From Collimonas fungivorans (GTDB lineage: Bacteria; Pseudomonadota; Gammaproteobacteria; Burkholderiales; Burkholderiaceae_D), in the NCBI RefSeq assembly GCF_001584145.1, contig NZ_CP013232.1, forward strand, positions 2,480,001-2,544,000: a DNA stretch of 64,000 nucleotides, in the 5' to 3' direction. Positions 18,439-26,502 of the stretch are shown one piece after another. The translations under genes were made by a program, and so were the position numbers. Position 1 is the stretch's first letter. Each line of letters starts with the position of its first letter. The notes beneath the pieces are model-generated. The model saw only the letters and a list, made by a program, of their open reading frames with translations. It was not told where the DNA came from and ran no database searches.

Positions 18439-19749
18439 ATGTCAAATATCCCCGCCAAGCCCGTGACGCTGGCCGACTGGCTCTCTCTGCTGGAATCGCG
18501 CCATTTCAAAACCATAGACATGGGCCTGGACCGGGTGGTGCAGGTGAAGGAACGGCTGCAGCTGCAATTCGATTGTCCGGTGATCATGGTGGCGGGCACC
18601 AACGGCAAGGGCTCGACCTGCGCCATGCTGGAATCCATCCTGCTGCGCGCCGGCTACAAGGTCGGCCTGTATATCAAGCCGCATTTCCTCGATTTCAACG
18701 AACGCGCCCGCATCGGCGGCGAATCGGCCTCGGATGCGGCCCTGATCGCCAGTTTCGAAGCGGTCGAAGCGCAGCGCGGCGACATTTCCCTGACTTATTT
18801 CGAATTCACCACGCTGGCCATCATGCACTTGCTGGCAGAGGCCAAGCTCGACGTGGTAATCCTTGAAGTCGGCCTGGGCGGGCGCCTGGATGCGGTCAAT
18901 ATCGTCGATGCCGACGTTGCCATCGTCACCAGCGTCGATATCGACCACGTCGAATACCTGGGCGACACCCGCGAGAAAATCGGCTTTGAAAAGGCCGGCA
19001 TCTTCCGCGCCGGCAAAACCGCGGTGTGCAGCGATCCGGTGCCGCCGCAATCCCTGATCGACCACGCCAACGCCATCGGCGCCGACCTCTGGCTGCTGGG
19101 CCGCGATTTCAACTATACCGGCGACAAGCAGCAGTGGAATTACGGCGGCCGCGGCCAGCGCCGCAATGCGCTCGGCTACCCCAGCCTGCGCGGCGCCAAC
19201 CAGCTGCTGAATGCGTCGGCGGCGCTGGCGGCGCTGGAAGCCTTGCGCGACCGCCTGCCGGTCAGTGCGCAGGAAGTGCGCAGCGGTTTCGTCATGATGG
19301 ATTTGCCGGGCCGCTTCCAGGTCTTGCCGGGACAGCCGCTGGTGATCCTGGACGTCGCCCACAACCCGCATGCGGCCGCCACCCTGGCGCAGAACCTCGA
19401 CAACATGGGTTTCCACCCCTACACCTATGCCGTGTTCGGCGCCATGCTGGACAAGGATATCGAAGGCATCGTCGCGCAGCTGAAGACACGCATCGACCAC
19501 TGGTGCCTGACCGCCTTGCCGCTGCCGCGCGCGGCCAGCGGCGAACAGTTGAAAGAACGTTTGCTGGAAGCGGGTGTCCATGCAGAGCAGGGGCCGGATG
19601 CGCAAAGCAGCATCCTTTCCTTCGATTCTCCCGAGCTGGCCTATGCAAATGCATTAAGCAGGGCAGGCGAGAATGATAGAATTGTGGTTTTCGGATCGTT
19701 CCTGACCGTGGCTGGCGTGATGGCAGCCAGGAAGTCTGGATTTCACTGA
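18439..19749 (+). CDS. folC: Bifunctional folylpolyglutamate/dihydrofolate synthase
   Basis: FolC adds glutamate to dihydropteroate and folates using ATP. The 436-residue Mur-ligase-type protein has the ATP loop VAGTNGKGSTCAMLESILLR, FEFTTLAIMHLLAEAKLDV, the Mg2+/ATP region VGLGGRLDAVNIVDADVAIV with DHVEYLGDTREKIGFEKAG, and the C-terminal domain motif LDVAHNPHAAATLA. ATG 18439 (MSNIPAKPVTLADW) is preferred to TTG 18427. It directly precedes the SPOR-domain gene. Confidence 0.96.
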   Translation: MSNIPAKPVTLADWLSLLESRHFKTIDMGLDRVVQVKERLQLQFDCPVIMVAGTNGKGSTCAMLESILLRAGYKVGLYIKPHFLDFNERARIGGESASDAALIASFEAVEAQRGDISLTYFEFTTLAIMHLLAEAKLDVVILEVGLGGRLDAVNIVDADVAIVTSVDIDHVEYLGDTREKIGFEKAGIFRAGKTAVCSDPVPPQSLIDHANAIGADLWLLGRDFNYTGDKQQWNYGGRGQRRNALGYPSLRGANQLLNASAALAALEALRDRLPVSAQEVRSGFVMMDLPGRFQVLPGQPLVILDVAHNPHAAATLAQNLDNMGFHPYTYAVFGAMLDKDIEGIVAQLKTRIDHWCLTALPLPRAASGEQLKERLLEAGVHAEQGPDAQSSILSFDSPELAYANALSRAGENDRIVVFGSFLTVAGVMAARKSGFH

Positions 19750-19804
19750 CGATTGATCAGCCTGCGCCGATGGCGCCGGCTCACTAGCTAGCTAAAAATA
19801 TCGC

Positions 19805-20756
19805 ATGGGTTTGTTCTCTTTTCTTCGCAAAAACAAGCAGCAAACCGACCCTGACCAGGGTGTTTATCGTTCCAAGGCCGATACCTTCGGTCCCGGCGCC
19901 GAGCAGGCCGAACTGCCGCTGCGCAGCCGCAAGGCCAAGGCGGGCAAGGGCGGCAACCAGTCGAATGAAGCAGTGGATCCGGTCCTGCCGGAAAAAAAGC
20001 GCGCCGGCGCCGCCTGGTGGGCGCGGTAGCCCTGGTGCTGGCAGTCGTCATCATATTGCCGATGATCCTCGATTCAGAGCCGAAACCGCTGGCTGACGAT
20101 ATTGCGATCCAGATTCCTTCGCGCGATAAACCTGGTACCGGCGCCAGCGCCTCGGCCAGCGCGGCGGCACCGGTCAGCAATAGCAGCGGCCTCGACCAGC
20201 AGGAAGAAATAGTCGATCCGGCCAGCACCCCGGCCATGCCAGCTACGCCGGCCGCGCCGCCGGCAGCCGTCGCCAGCAAACCGGCCGTCACCCCCGCGCC
20301 GCCGCCTAAGGTGGCGGCAATTGTACCGCCTGAAGCTGCGCCGAAGCCGGAAACTAAGCCGGAACCCAAGCCTGAGCCAAAACCGAAGCCGGAAGCCAAG
20401 CCGGCAGCCGCGCCAAAACCGGAGTCAAAGCCGGCCCGGTCGCGGAAAAGCATGACGATGCAGCGCGCGCGCAAGCGATCCTGGAAGGGCGCGCCGACGC
20501 CGCGCCGGCCGCCGCCGACAAGAAACCGGCGAAATTCGTGCTGCAGGTCGCCGCGCTGGCGTCGCAGGACAAGGTCGATGAACTGCAGGGCAAGCTGAAA
20601 GAAGCCGGCATCCGCTCCTACACGCAAAAAGTCCCGACTCAGGCGGGTGAGCGCATCCGTATCCGCGTCGGCCCGTTCAGCAGCAAGGAAGAGGCTGAAA
20701 AGACCCGCGCCAAGCTGGGCAAGCTGGGGCTGAACGGCAGCCTGATCCCGGGTTGA
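19805..20756 (+). CDS. dedD: SPOR-domain (DedD-like) cell-division protein, two frame changes
   Basis: Three frames make one protein of about 317 residues. Frame one (from ATG 19805) is cytoplasmic, MGLFSFLRKNKQQTDPDQGV. Frame two holds the membrane helix (VGAVALVLAVVIILPMILDS) and a Lys/Pro repeat linker (KPEPKPEPKPKPEAKP). Frame three holds the SPOR domain that binds septal glycan (KFVLQVAALASQDKVDELQG, RIRIRVGPFSSKEEAEKTRA). Both joints need a -1 step. At 19992-19998 the zero frame reads GAA AAA AAG, a perfect A AAA AAG slippery heptamer, and slipping restores ARRRLVGAVALVL. At 20434-20437 GGCCCGG gives no slippery site; a missing base restores PVAEKHDDAARAQAI. Two lost bases in the sequence is the simpler reading. 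Confidence 0.85.
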
Positions 20757-20835
20757 CCGTGGGCGACTTGATTCGGCGGCCTTTGGCGCCATATAGACCA
20801 CTGACCAAAGGTGGGCAAACTGCGATGCAGGCAGC

Positions 20836-21324
20836 GTGACAATTTTCGACTATCTGGTGTTTTTCGTACTGATCTGCTCGGTCGTGATCAGTACCCTGCG
20901 CGGCCTGGTAAAGGAAATCCTGTCATTGGCGAGTTGGGTCATAGCCTTGGTGGTGGCCAACGCGTATGGTGAAAATCTGGCAAAATTGCTCCCCGACGCG
21001 ATTCCCGGGAATGTAACGCGCTTAATCGTGGCTTTCCTAGCCCTGTTTATTGGCGTAAGGTTATTAATGATGTTGTTGAGTTCGGCGCTCGATGCCGTGG
21101 TCAAGGCCAGCGGCCTGGGGGCGGTGGACCATGGGCTGGGCGTGCTGTTCGGGCTGGCGCGTGGCCTGGTGCTGGTGCTGGCGGCGGTCCTGGTGTGTGG
21201 CGCTACGGCGATTCCGCAACAGCCTTTCTGGCGCGATGCGATGCTGAGCCCGCTGGCGGAAGCTGCCGCGCAAACTGTGATTCCCTATTTGCCGGGACAG
21301 TTCGCCAGCCACCTGAAGTTTTGA
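20836..21324 (+). CDS. cvpA: CvpA-family inner-membrane protein
   Basis: This 162-residue protein has four hydrophobic segments, opening TIFDYLVFFVLICSVVISTL and RGLVKEILSLASWVIALVVA, the classic CvpA pattern. Start is GTG at 20836. CvpA was named for colicin V production in E. coli and is linked to envelope homeostasis. Its place directly before purF is conserved across proteobacteria and supports the call. Confidence 0.92.
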   Translation: MTIFDYLVFFVLICSVVISTLRGLVKEILSLASWVIALVVANAYGENLAKLLPDAIPGNVTRLIVAFLALFIGVRLLMMLLSSALDAVVKASGLGAVDHGLGVLFGLARGLVLVLAAVLVCGATAIPQQPFWRDAMLSPLAEAAAQTVIPYLPGQFASHLKF

Positions 21325-21409
21325 ATTTGTTTGACCGGACCTGCGCAAAGCTCGTAGCAAAATCGCAAGTCCCTCGAGTACCGGATTGTTTATCGTTTAG
21401 GAGTCCACC

Positions 21410-22927
21410 ATGTGTGGCATAGTCGGCATCGCTTCCCATAACCCCGCCAATCAGCTCATCTATGACGCCTTGTTGCTTTTGCAGCATCGCGGCCAGGATG
21501 CAGCGGGGATCGCAACCAACCACGGCAACGGATTTTTCATGCACAAGGCCAACGGCCTGGTGCGCGACGTTTTCCGTACCCGCAACATGCGTTCACTGCC
21601 AGGCAACTACGGCATCGGCCAGGTGCGTTATCCAACCGCAGGCACTGCCAGCGCGGAAGAGGCGCAACCGTTTTACGTCAATGCGCCGTTCGGCATCATC
21701 CTGGCGCACAACGGCAACCTGACCAACGCCGAGCAGCTGAAGATCGAGATGTTCAAGAACGATCGCCGCCATATCAACACCGATTCCGATACCGAAGTGC
21801 TGCTCAACGTACTGGCGCACGAGATCCAGCAAGAGACGCGCGGTTATTCGCTCGATCCGGGCGTGCTGTTCAAGGCCGTGGCCAATGTCCACAAGCGGGT
21901 GCGCGGCTCTTACGCCGTGGTGGCGCAGATTGCTGGCCACGGTTTGCTGGCTTTCCGCGATCCGTACGGCATCCGGCCGCTGTGCATCGGCCTCAACGAA
22001 ACCGACAAGGGCACCGAATACGTCATCGCCAGCGAATCGGTCGCGCTGGAAGGCCTGGGCTTCCGCTTCCTGCGCGATGTGACGCCGGGCGAAGCGATTT
22101 TCATCGACATCGACGGCCAGATGTACAACCAGCAATGCGCCGACAATCCGACCCTGAATCCTTGCGCCTTTGAATTCGTCTACCTGGCCCGTCCCGATTC
22201 GATCATCGACGGCGCCTCGGTGTACGCCACGCGCCTGAAAATGGGCGAGTACCTGGCCGACAAGATCAAGCGCGAATTCTCCAGCGGCGACATCGACGTC
22301 GTCATGCCGATTCCCGATTCGTCGCGTCCGGCCGCGATCCAGCTGGCGCTCAAGCTGAATATCGAATACCGCGAAGGTTTCATCAAGAACCGTTACATCG
22401 GCCGCACCTTCCTGATGCCGGGACAGGCGATCCGCAAGAAATCGGTGCGCCAGAAACTCAATGCGATCGGTTCCGAATTCAAGGGCAAGACCGTGCTGCT
22501 GGTCGACGATTCGATCGTGCGCGGCACCACCAGCCGCGAGATCGTGCAGATGGCGCGCGATTCCGGCGCCAAGCGCGTGATTTTCGCTTCGGCCGCGCCG
22601 CCGGTGAAATTCCCTAACGTCTACGGCATCGACATGCCGACCCGCGGCGAGCTGATCGCCTACGGCCGCAGCGATGAAGAAGTGTGCCGCGAAATTACCG
22701 CCGATGCGCTGGTGTACCAGGATATCGACGCCCTCAAGCGTTCGATTTCCGACGTCAATCCATTGCTGAGGAATTTCGAAGCTTCCTGCTTCGACGGCAA
22801 CTACATCACCGGCGATATTTCGCGCGACTACCTCGACCGCATCGAGTTCGCGCGCAACAATCCCAAGCCTGAAAGCGAAGACGCGGTGCGTTCGCAGCTG
22901 AACCTGAGCCTGGCGCAAGTCGACTAG
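21410..22927 (+). CDS. purF: Amidophosphoribosyltransferase
   Basis: PurF makes 5-phosphoribosylamine from PRPP and glutamine, the first step of purine synthesis. The 505-residue protein starts MCGIVGIASHNPANQLIYDA, so Cys2 becomes the N-terminal nucleophile after Met removal. LQHRGQDAAGI and RYPTAGTAS follow in the glutaminase domain; the PRPP loop VLLVDDSIVRGTTSREIVQM lies near residue 365. An AGGAG site precedes the start. A REPIN-like repeat overlaps its stop region. Confidence 0.98.
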   Translation: MCGIVGIASHNPANQLIYDALLLLQHRGQDAAGIATNHGNGFFMHKANGLVRDVFRTRNMRSLPGNYGIGQVRYPTAGTASAEEAQPFYVNAPFGIILAHNGNLTNAEQLKIEMFKNDRRHINTDSDTEVLLNVLAHEIQQETRGYSLDPGVLFKAVANVHKRVRGSYAVVAQIAGHGLLAFRDPYGIRPLCIGLNETDKGTEYVIASESVALEGLGFRFLRDVTPGEAIFIDIDGQMYNQQCADNPTLNPCAFEFVYLARPDSIIDGASVYATRLKMGEYLADKIKREFSSGDIDVVMPIPDSSRPAAIQLALKLNIEYREGFIKNRYIGRTFLMPGQAIRKKSVRQKLNAIGSEFKGKTVLLVDDSIVRGTTSREIVQMARDSGAKRVIFASAAPPVKFPNVYGIDMPTRGELIAYGRSDEEVCREITADALVYQDIDALKRSISDVNPLLRNFEASCFDGNYITGDISRDYLDRIEFARNNPKPESEDAVRSQLNLSLAQVD

Positions 22928-23010
22928 TGGGGTGGGCACATCGTGCCCACCATTTACCAAGGCAAGCACGGTAGCGAGGTCACGCGTGGGCACGATGTGC
23001 CCACCCTACT
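22925..23010. repeat. REPIN-like pair of inverted palindromes
   Basis: GGTGGGCAC-ATC-GTGCCCACC (22931-22951) is itself palindromic, and GTGGGCAC-GAT-GTGCCCAC (22986-23004) is the exact reverse complement of its core. The flanks AGTGGGGTGGGCAC (left) and GTGCCCACCCTACT (right) also pair in 13 of 14 positions, so the whole 86 bp can fold into a cruciform-like structure. This arrangement matches REPINs, non-autonomous repeats dispersed by RAYT transposases. It sits between purF and the next gene. Confidence 0.75.
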
Positions 23011-23026
23011 CAAGCAACGATCAAAC

Positions 23027-24262
23027 ATGACTCAAAAATACGGCTTCACCACCACCATCCTGCATAGCGACCGCCAGAAAGCCATCGAGCACGGCGCCCC
23101 GCACAAGCCTATCCACACCTCGGTGACCTGGGGCTACGGCGATGCGCGCCAGCTGGCCGATGTATTCCAGGGCAAGCAGTCAGGTTATCGCTACGGCCGC
23201 CAGGGTAATCCGACCGTCGCCGCGCTGGAGGACAAGGTCACCAAGATGGAGGGCGGCCTGGCTACCATCTGCTTCGCTTCCGGCATGGCGGCGATCGGCG
23301 CGGTGATACAAGGCTTGCTGCGCGAAGGCGACCACGTGGTGTCGTCGGCATTCCTGTTCGGGAATACCGCCAGCATGTGGCAAACCTACGGCGGCCAGGG
23401 CGGCAAGGTGACCATGGTCGACGCCACCGACGTGGCGCAGGTGGAAGCGGCATTGACGCCGGCTACCCGTGTCGTGTTCGTTGAAACCATCGCCAACCCG
23501 CGTACCCAGGTCGCCGACCTCAGGCGTATCGGCGAGCTGTGCCAGGCGCGCGGCATCCTGTTCGTGGTCGACAACACCATGACTTCGCCTTACCTGTTCC
23601 AGCCCAGGCTGGTGGGTGCTGGCCTGGTGATCAATTCCCTGACCAAGTCCATCGGCGGCCATGGCAATGCCCTGGGCGGCGCAGTTACGGACACCGGCTT
23701 GTTTGACTGGAGCCGCTTTCCCAACATCCTCGATGCCTACAAGCGCAATCCGCAGCCGCAATGGGGCCTGGCGCAAATGCGCGCCAAGAGCTTGCGCGAT
23801 TTCGGCGCTTCGCTCGGACCCGAGGCGGCGCATCATATCGCGGTAGGCGCTGAAACCATCGCGTTGCGCATGGAGCGCAGCAGCGCCAGTGCGCTGGCGG
23901 TGGCGCAGATGCTGGAAGCGGATCCGCGGGTGGCGGCGGTGCATTACCCGGGACTGGCTTCGCATCCGCAACATGCTTTGGCAGCCGACCTGTTTCGCTC
24001 AAACGGCTATCTGTTCAGTTTTGAATTGAAGCAGAATATCGATTGTTTCGATTACCTGAACCGGCTGAAACTGGCGATCTCCGGCACCCACCTGGGCGAC
24101 AACCGGACCCTGGTGATCGCAGTTGCGCATACCATTTTCTACGAGATGGGAGCAGAGCGCCGCGCCGCCATGGGCATTAGCGAATCGTTGATCCGGGTAT
24201 CGGTCGGAATTGAAGATACGGCAGACCTGGTGGAGGATTTCAGGCAAGCGCTGCAAGCTTAA
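23027..24262 (+). CDS. PLP-dependent trans-sulfuration enzyme (cystathionine gamma-synthase family)
   Basis: This 411-residue protein belongs to the Cys/Met metabolism PLP family. SGYRYGRQGNPTVAALEDKV and the PLP-stacking region CFASGMAAIGAVIQGLL are visible; the Schiff-base lysine lies in NSLTKSIGGHGNALGGAV, and VVDNTMTSPYLFQPRLV carries the PLP aspartate. Its N-terminus (MTQKYGFTTTILHSDRQKAI) differs from the O-succinylhomoserine sulfhydrylase MetZ often found after purF. It may be a cystathionine synthase/lyase or methionine gamma-lyase-like enzyme; reaction not decided. ATG 23027 lies just beyond the REPIN-like repeat. Confidence 0.85.
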   Translation: MTQKYGFTTTILHSDRQKAIEHGAPHKPIHTSVTWGYGDARQLADVFQGKQSGYRYGRQGNPTVAALEDKVTKMEGGLATICFASGMAAIGAVIQGLLREGDHVVSSAFLFGNTASMWQTYGGQGGKVTMVDATDVAQVEAALTPATRVVFVETIANPRTQVADLRRIGELCQARGILFVVDNTMTSPYLFQPRLVGAGLVINSLTKSIGGHGNALGGAVTDTGLFDWSRFPNILDAYKRNPQPQWGLAQMRAKSLRDFGASLGPEAAHHIAVGAETIALRMERSSASALAVAQMLEADPRVAAVHYPGLASHPQHALAADLFRSNGYLFSFELKQNIDCFDYLNRLKLAISGTHLGDNRTLVIAVAHTIFYEMGAERRAAMGISESLIRVSVGIEDTADLVEDFRQALQA

Positions 24263-24286
24263 GCCGGCACAGTCGTGGTTATCGTG

Positions 24287-24312
24287 CGGGGTGGACATGG
24301 TCCGCCCCGTTT
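24287..24312. terminator. Hairpin between convergent genes
   Basis: CGGGGTGGAC (24287-24296) pairs with GTCCGCCCCG (24300-24309), one wobble pair, followed by TTTGC. It lies between the plus-strand trans-sulfuration gene and the minus-strand LOG gene. The T-run is short, so strength is uncertain. Confidence 0.5.
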
Positions 24313-24317
24313 GCATT

Positions 24318-24908
24318 TCAGATGGTGTTGCGGTCCAGCCATTTCGGCACCAGGTGCGGCACAAACGACTTGAACCGTTGCAGCAGGGCGCCGCCGTGCG
24401 CTTCCGCGATCAGGATTTCCGCCTGCTCGCCTTTCAGGAAGCGCTGCGACACCATATGCTGGATGAACTGCAGCAAGCCGTCGTAAAAGCCGTCGACATT
24501 CAGCAAGCCGATCGGCTTCTGGTGGAAGCCCAACTGGGCCCAGGTGAATACTTCGAACAATTCTTCCAGCGTGCCTACGCCGCCCGGCATCGCAATGAAG
24601 CCATCCGACAGGTCCGCCATCATTGCCTTGCGCTCGTGCATGTCCTTGACGATATGCAGCTGCGTCAGGCCCTTGTGGCCCAGTTCTTTTTGCAGCAGGG
24701 CCTGGGGAATCACGCCGGTGGCCTGGCCGCCCAGGCGCAGCATTTCATCCGCAATGATGCCCATCAGGCCGACGTTGCCGCCGCCGTACACCAGGGCGAT
24801 GTCCTGTTCGACCATGGCTTGCGCCAGCCCGCGTGCCGCTTCCGCATAAACCGGGGTAGCGCCGGGAGAAGAACCGCAATAAACGCAGAGAGATTTGATT
24901 TCTTGCAT
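24318..24908 (-). CDS. LOG-family nucleoside 5'-monophosphate phosphoribohydrolase
   Basis: This 196-residue Rossmann-fold protein carries the family signature PGGVGTLEELFEVFTWAQLG and the upstream MHERKAMM. The opening SLCVYCGSSPG and the loop ALVYGGGNVGLMGIIAD are also typical (TIGR00730). LOG enzymes hydrolyse N6-modified AMP to free cytokinin-type bases in plants and some plant-associated bacteria; in most bacteria the substrate is an AMP-like nucleotide of unclear role. Transcribed convergently with the gene before it. Confidence 0.92.
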   Translation of the reverse strand: MQEIKSLCVYCGSSPGATPVYAEAARGLAQAMVEQDIALVYGGGNVGLMGIIADEMLRLGGQATGVIPQALLQKELGHKGLTQLHIVKDMHERKAMMADLSDGFIAMPGGVGTLEELFEVFTWAQLGFHQKPIGLLNVDGFYDGLLQFIQHMVSQRFLKGEQAEILIAEAHGGALLQRFKSFVPHLVPKWLDRNTI

Positions 24909-24963
24909 ATATAGAAAATGTGGAAGGTGATGTGACTGCAGCGGCAGGGCGCCGCTGCACCGG

Positions 24964-25629
24964 TCAGGCGTTGGTTTGCAGGTATTTTGTTTTCAGCTGC
25001 TCGAAATGCAGCAGGGTTTCGCCGCGCAGGTACGGATGCATGAGCGAGAGCACCTGGTAGCAGCCGCTCGCCAATGCGTGCTCGACTACCGCCTGTTCGG
25101 TGTACTGGCGCGGATTCAGGACGTACTGGTAAGACAGCCAGTAGCTGGCTACCACTACCATGTTGGACGACAGGGCATCGATCTCGGCCGGGCTGGCCTG
25201 CAGCGTCTGGTCTTCATGCAAGCCCTGGCACAGTTCTTTGACTACCGCTATCTTGTGGCCGAAGATTTCCTTGAAGTGCAGCTCCAGGGTGCGGTTGCGC
25301 GACAGCAGGTCGTTGAGGTCGCGATAGAAGAAACGATAACGCCAGATCAGCTGGAACATGTGATGCAGATAGTGCCAGACGTCGTGCATGGTAGGACGCT
25401 GCCCTTGCGTCATCGCCAGCATGCGGCTGATTTCTTCTTCGAAGGTGACGAAGATCGAATTGACGATGTCGTCCTTGTTCCGGAAATGGTAATACAGGTT
25501 GCCAGGCGAGATCTTCATCTCGTCGGCGATGATGGTGGTGGTGATGTTGGGTTCGCCGAACTCGTTGAAGAGCCGTAACGACAGATCCATTATTTTTTCG
25601 CGGGTACGACGCGGCGCCTTTTGCTCCAT
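24964..25629 (-). CDS. TetR-family transcriptional regulator
   Basis: The 221-residue protein has the N-terminal TetR helix-turn-helix: RREKIMDLSLRLFNEFGEP in approximate form, then ITTTIIADEMKISPGNLYYH and FRNKDDI. A long helical ligand/dimer domain follows (MHDVWHYLHHMFQLIWRYRF). A perfect 16-bp palindrome begins 40 bp upstream of its start, the expected place for an autoregulatory operator. The hydrophobic, Trp- and Tyr-rich effector domain suggests a lipid-like ligand, which is speculation. It lies between the LOG gene (same strand) and the divergent DUF1289 gene. Confidence 0.92.
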   Translation of the reverse strand: MEQKAPRRTREKIMDLSLRLFNEFGEPNITTTIIADEMKISPGNLYYHFRNKDDIVNSIFVTFEEEISRMLAMTQGQRPTMHDVWHYLHHMFQLIWRYRFFYRDLNDLLSRNRTLELHFKEIFGHKIAVVKELCQGLHEDQTLQASPAEIDALSSNMVVVASYWLSYQYVLNPRQYTEQAVVEHALASGCYQVLSLMHPYLRGETLLHFEQLKTKYLQTNA

Positions 25630-25668
25630 GACTTTGTTTTCTTTCTGCTATTCAGTGCGCAATGCTGT

Positions 25669-25684
25669 TTTACCAATTGGTAAA
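25669..25684. promoter_or_regulatory. Perfect 16-bp palindrome, likely TetR operator
   Basis: TTTACCAATTGGTAAA is fully self-complementary and lies 40 bp upstream of the TetR gene start at 25629, between it and the divergent DUF1289 gene. Size and symmetry suit a TetR-family dimer. Binding is inferred. Confidence 0.65.
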
Positions 25685-25888
25685 GTTGCTCAGTAAGATT
25701 GTATATTGCTTCGCGCCTATCGTCGTAAATTGTATTGCTGAAATGATAGTAATTGCATTTCCCGCCAGTGCTGCCTGCCTGCGCATGGCGGCGGCCATCC
25801 TGCCGCTGTTATAAAATGGGGGACCGGCGCCTGTCCTCGACTCGCCTGGTCTCAACCGCAGCAACGCTTCACATCTTAAAAGGTCAGC

Positions 25889-26080
25889 ATGTCAGAGTCT
25901 CCTCCGCAACGTCCCGACACGCCCTGCGTGGCAGTCTGCTCCACCACTTTCGACGATGTCTGCCGCGGTTGCGGCCGCACCGTCAATGAGGTGGCGCACT
26001 GGGTCTTCATGACCGAGGAAGAGAAAACCAAAGTCTGGGAACGGATCACCGCCGAGGGTTATCCGCGCCGCCAAGGATGA
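25889..26080 (+). CDS. DUF1289-family small cysteine protein
   Basis: This 63-residue protein starts at ATG 25889 behind AAGG. It has the DUF1289 signature: PCVAVCSTTFDDVCRGCGRT, then EVAHWVFMTEEEKTKVWERI. Four cysteines in CxxxC...CxxC suggest metal binding. The function is unknown; such proteins are widespread in proteobacteria, often near regulators or redox genes. Confidence 0.9.
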   Translation: MSESPPQRPDTPCVAVCSTTFDDVCRGCGRTVNEVAHWVFMTEEEKTKVWERITAEGYPRRQG

Positions 26081-26502
26081 CAGGCAAGCGGCATTTGCCC
26101 GCCGCTCCGTAGTCGGTGTCCGGCGCGGCGGAATGCTTTTTCGACAGCTACGCCGCGCAGACATCGAAACCAATATGGCCAGCACCGCCGGTCGCCAGGA
26201 TAGTGTTGTTTTTGGTCGTCAAAGCGAATGTAATTTATTGAAATCAATCGGTTTTGGGCCGCATTTTATGTATTTTAGTGCTAAAACAGACTGTAACTTA
26301 CTGTATATTCCCGCGTAAAAACCGCCATGCCGTGAGACATTGTGGGCAAAGGTTAAAGATGGTGATACAGAGTGATTAAGTAAGTTTCTCTGCGGCATAT
26401 ACTTTATAATTCGGCCCAAAATGCAAGAAATGCCGTCGGCTCAACTCCCTAGATTGCTGGCAGAAAATAAAATCGATATAACGGGCGTTGGAGAATGGTG
26501 AG
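26081..26502. promoter_or_regulatory. Leader region of the aryl-polyene operon
   Basis: About 420 bp without a gene lie upstream of the pigment operon and must hold its promoter. A perfect palindrome TTTTAG-TG-CTAAAA sits at 26273-26286; TATATT at 26304-26309 and TATAAT at 26405-26410 could be -10 boxes, but neither has a good -35. The sequence turns AT-rich here. GGAG at 26490-26493 is a good ribosome site for ATG 26503. Confidence 0.45.

Noticed and set aside
24210..25578. Plus-strand frames opposite the LOG and TetR genes
   Set aside because: They mirror the minus-strand genes, which carry the PGGVGTLEE and HTH signatures.
26382..26410. TATAAT at 26405-26410 as the pigment-operon promoter
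   Set aside because: No acceptable -35 lies 16-18 bp upstream; kept only as a possible -10 in the leader entry.
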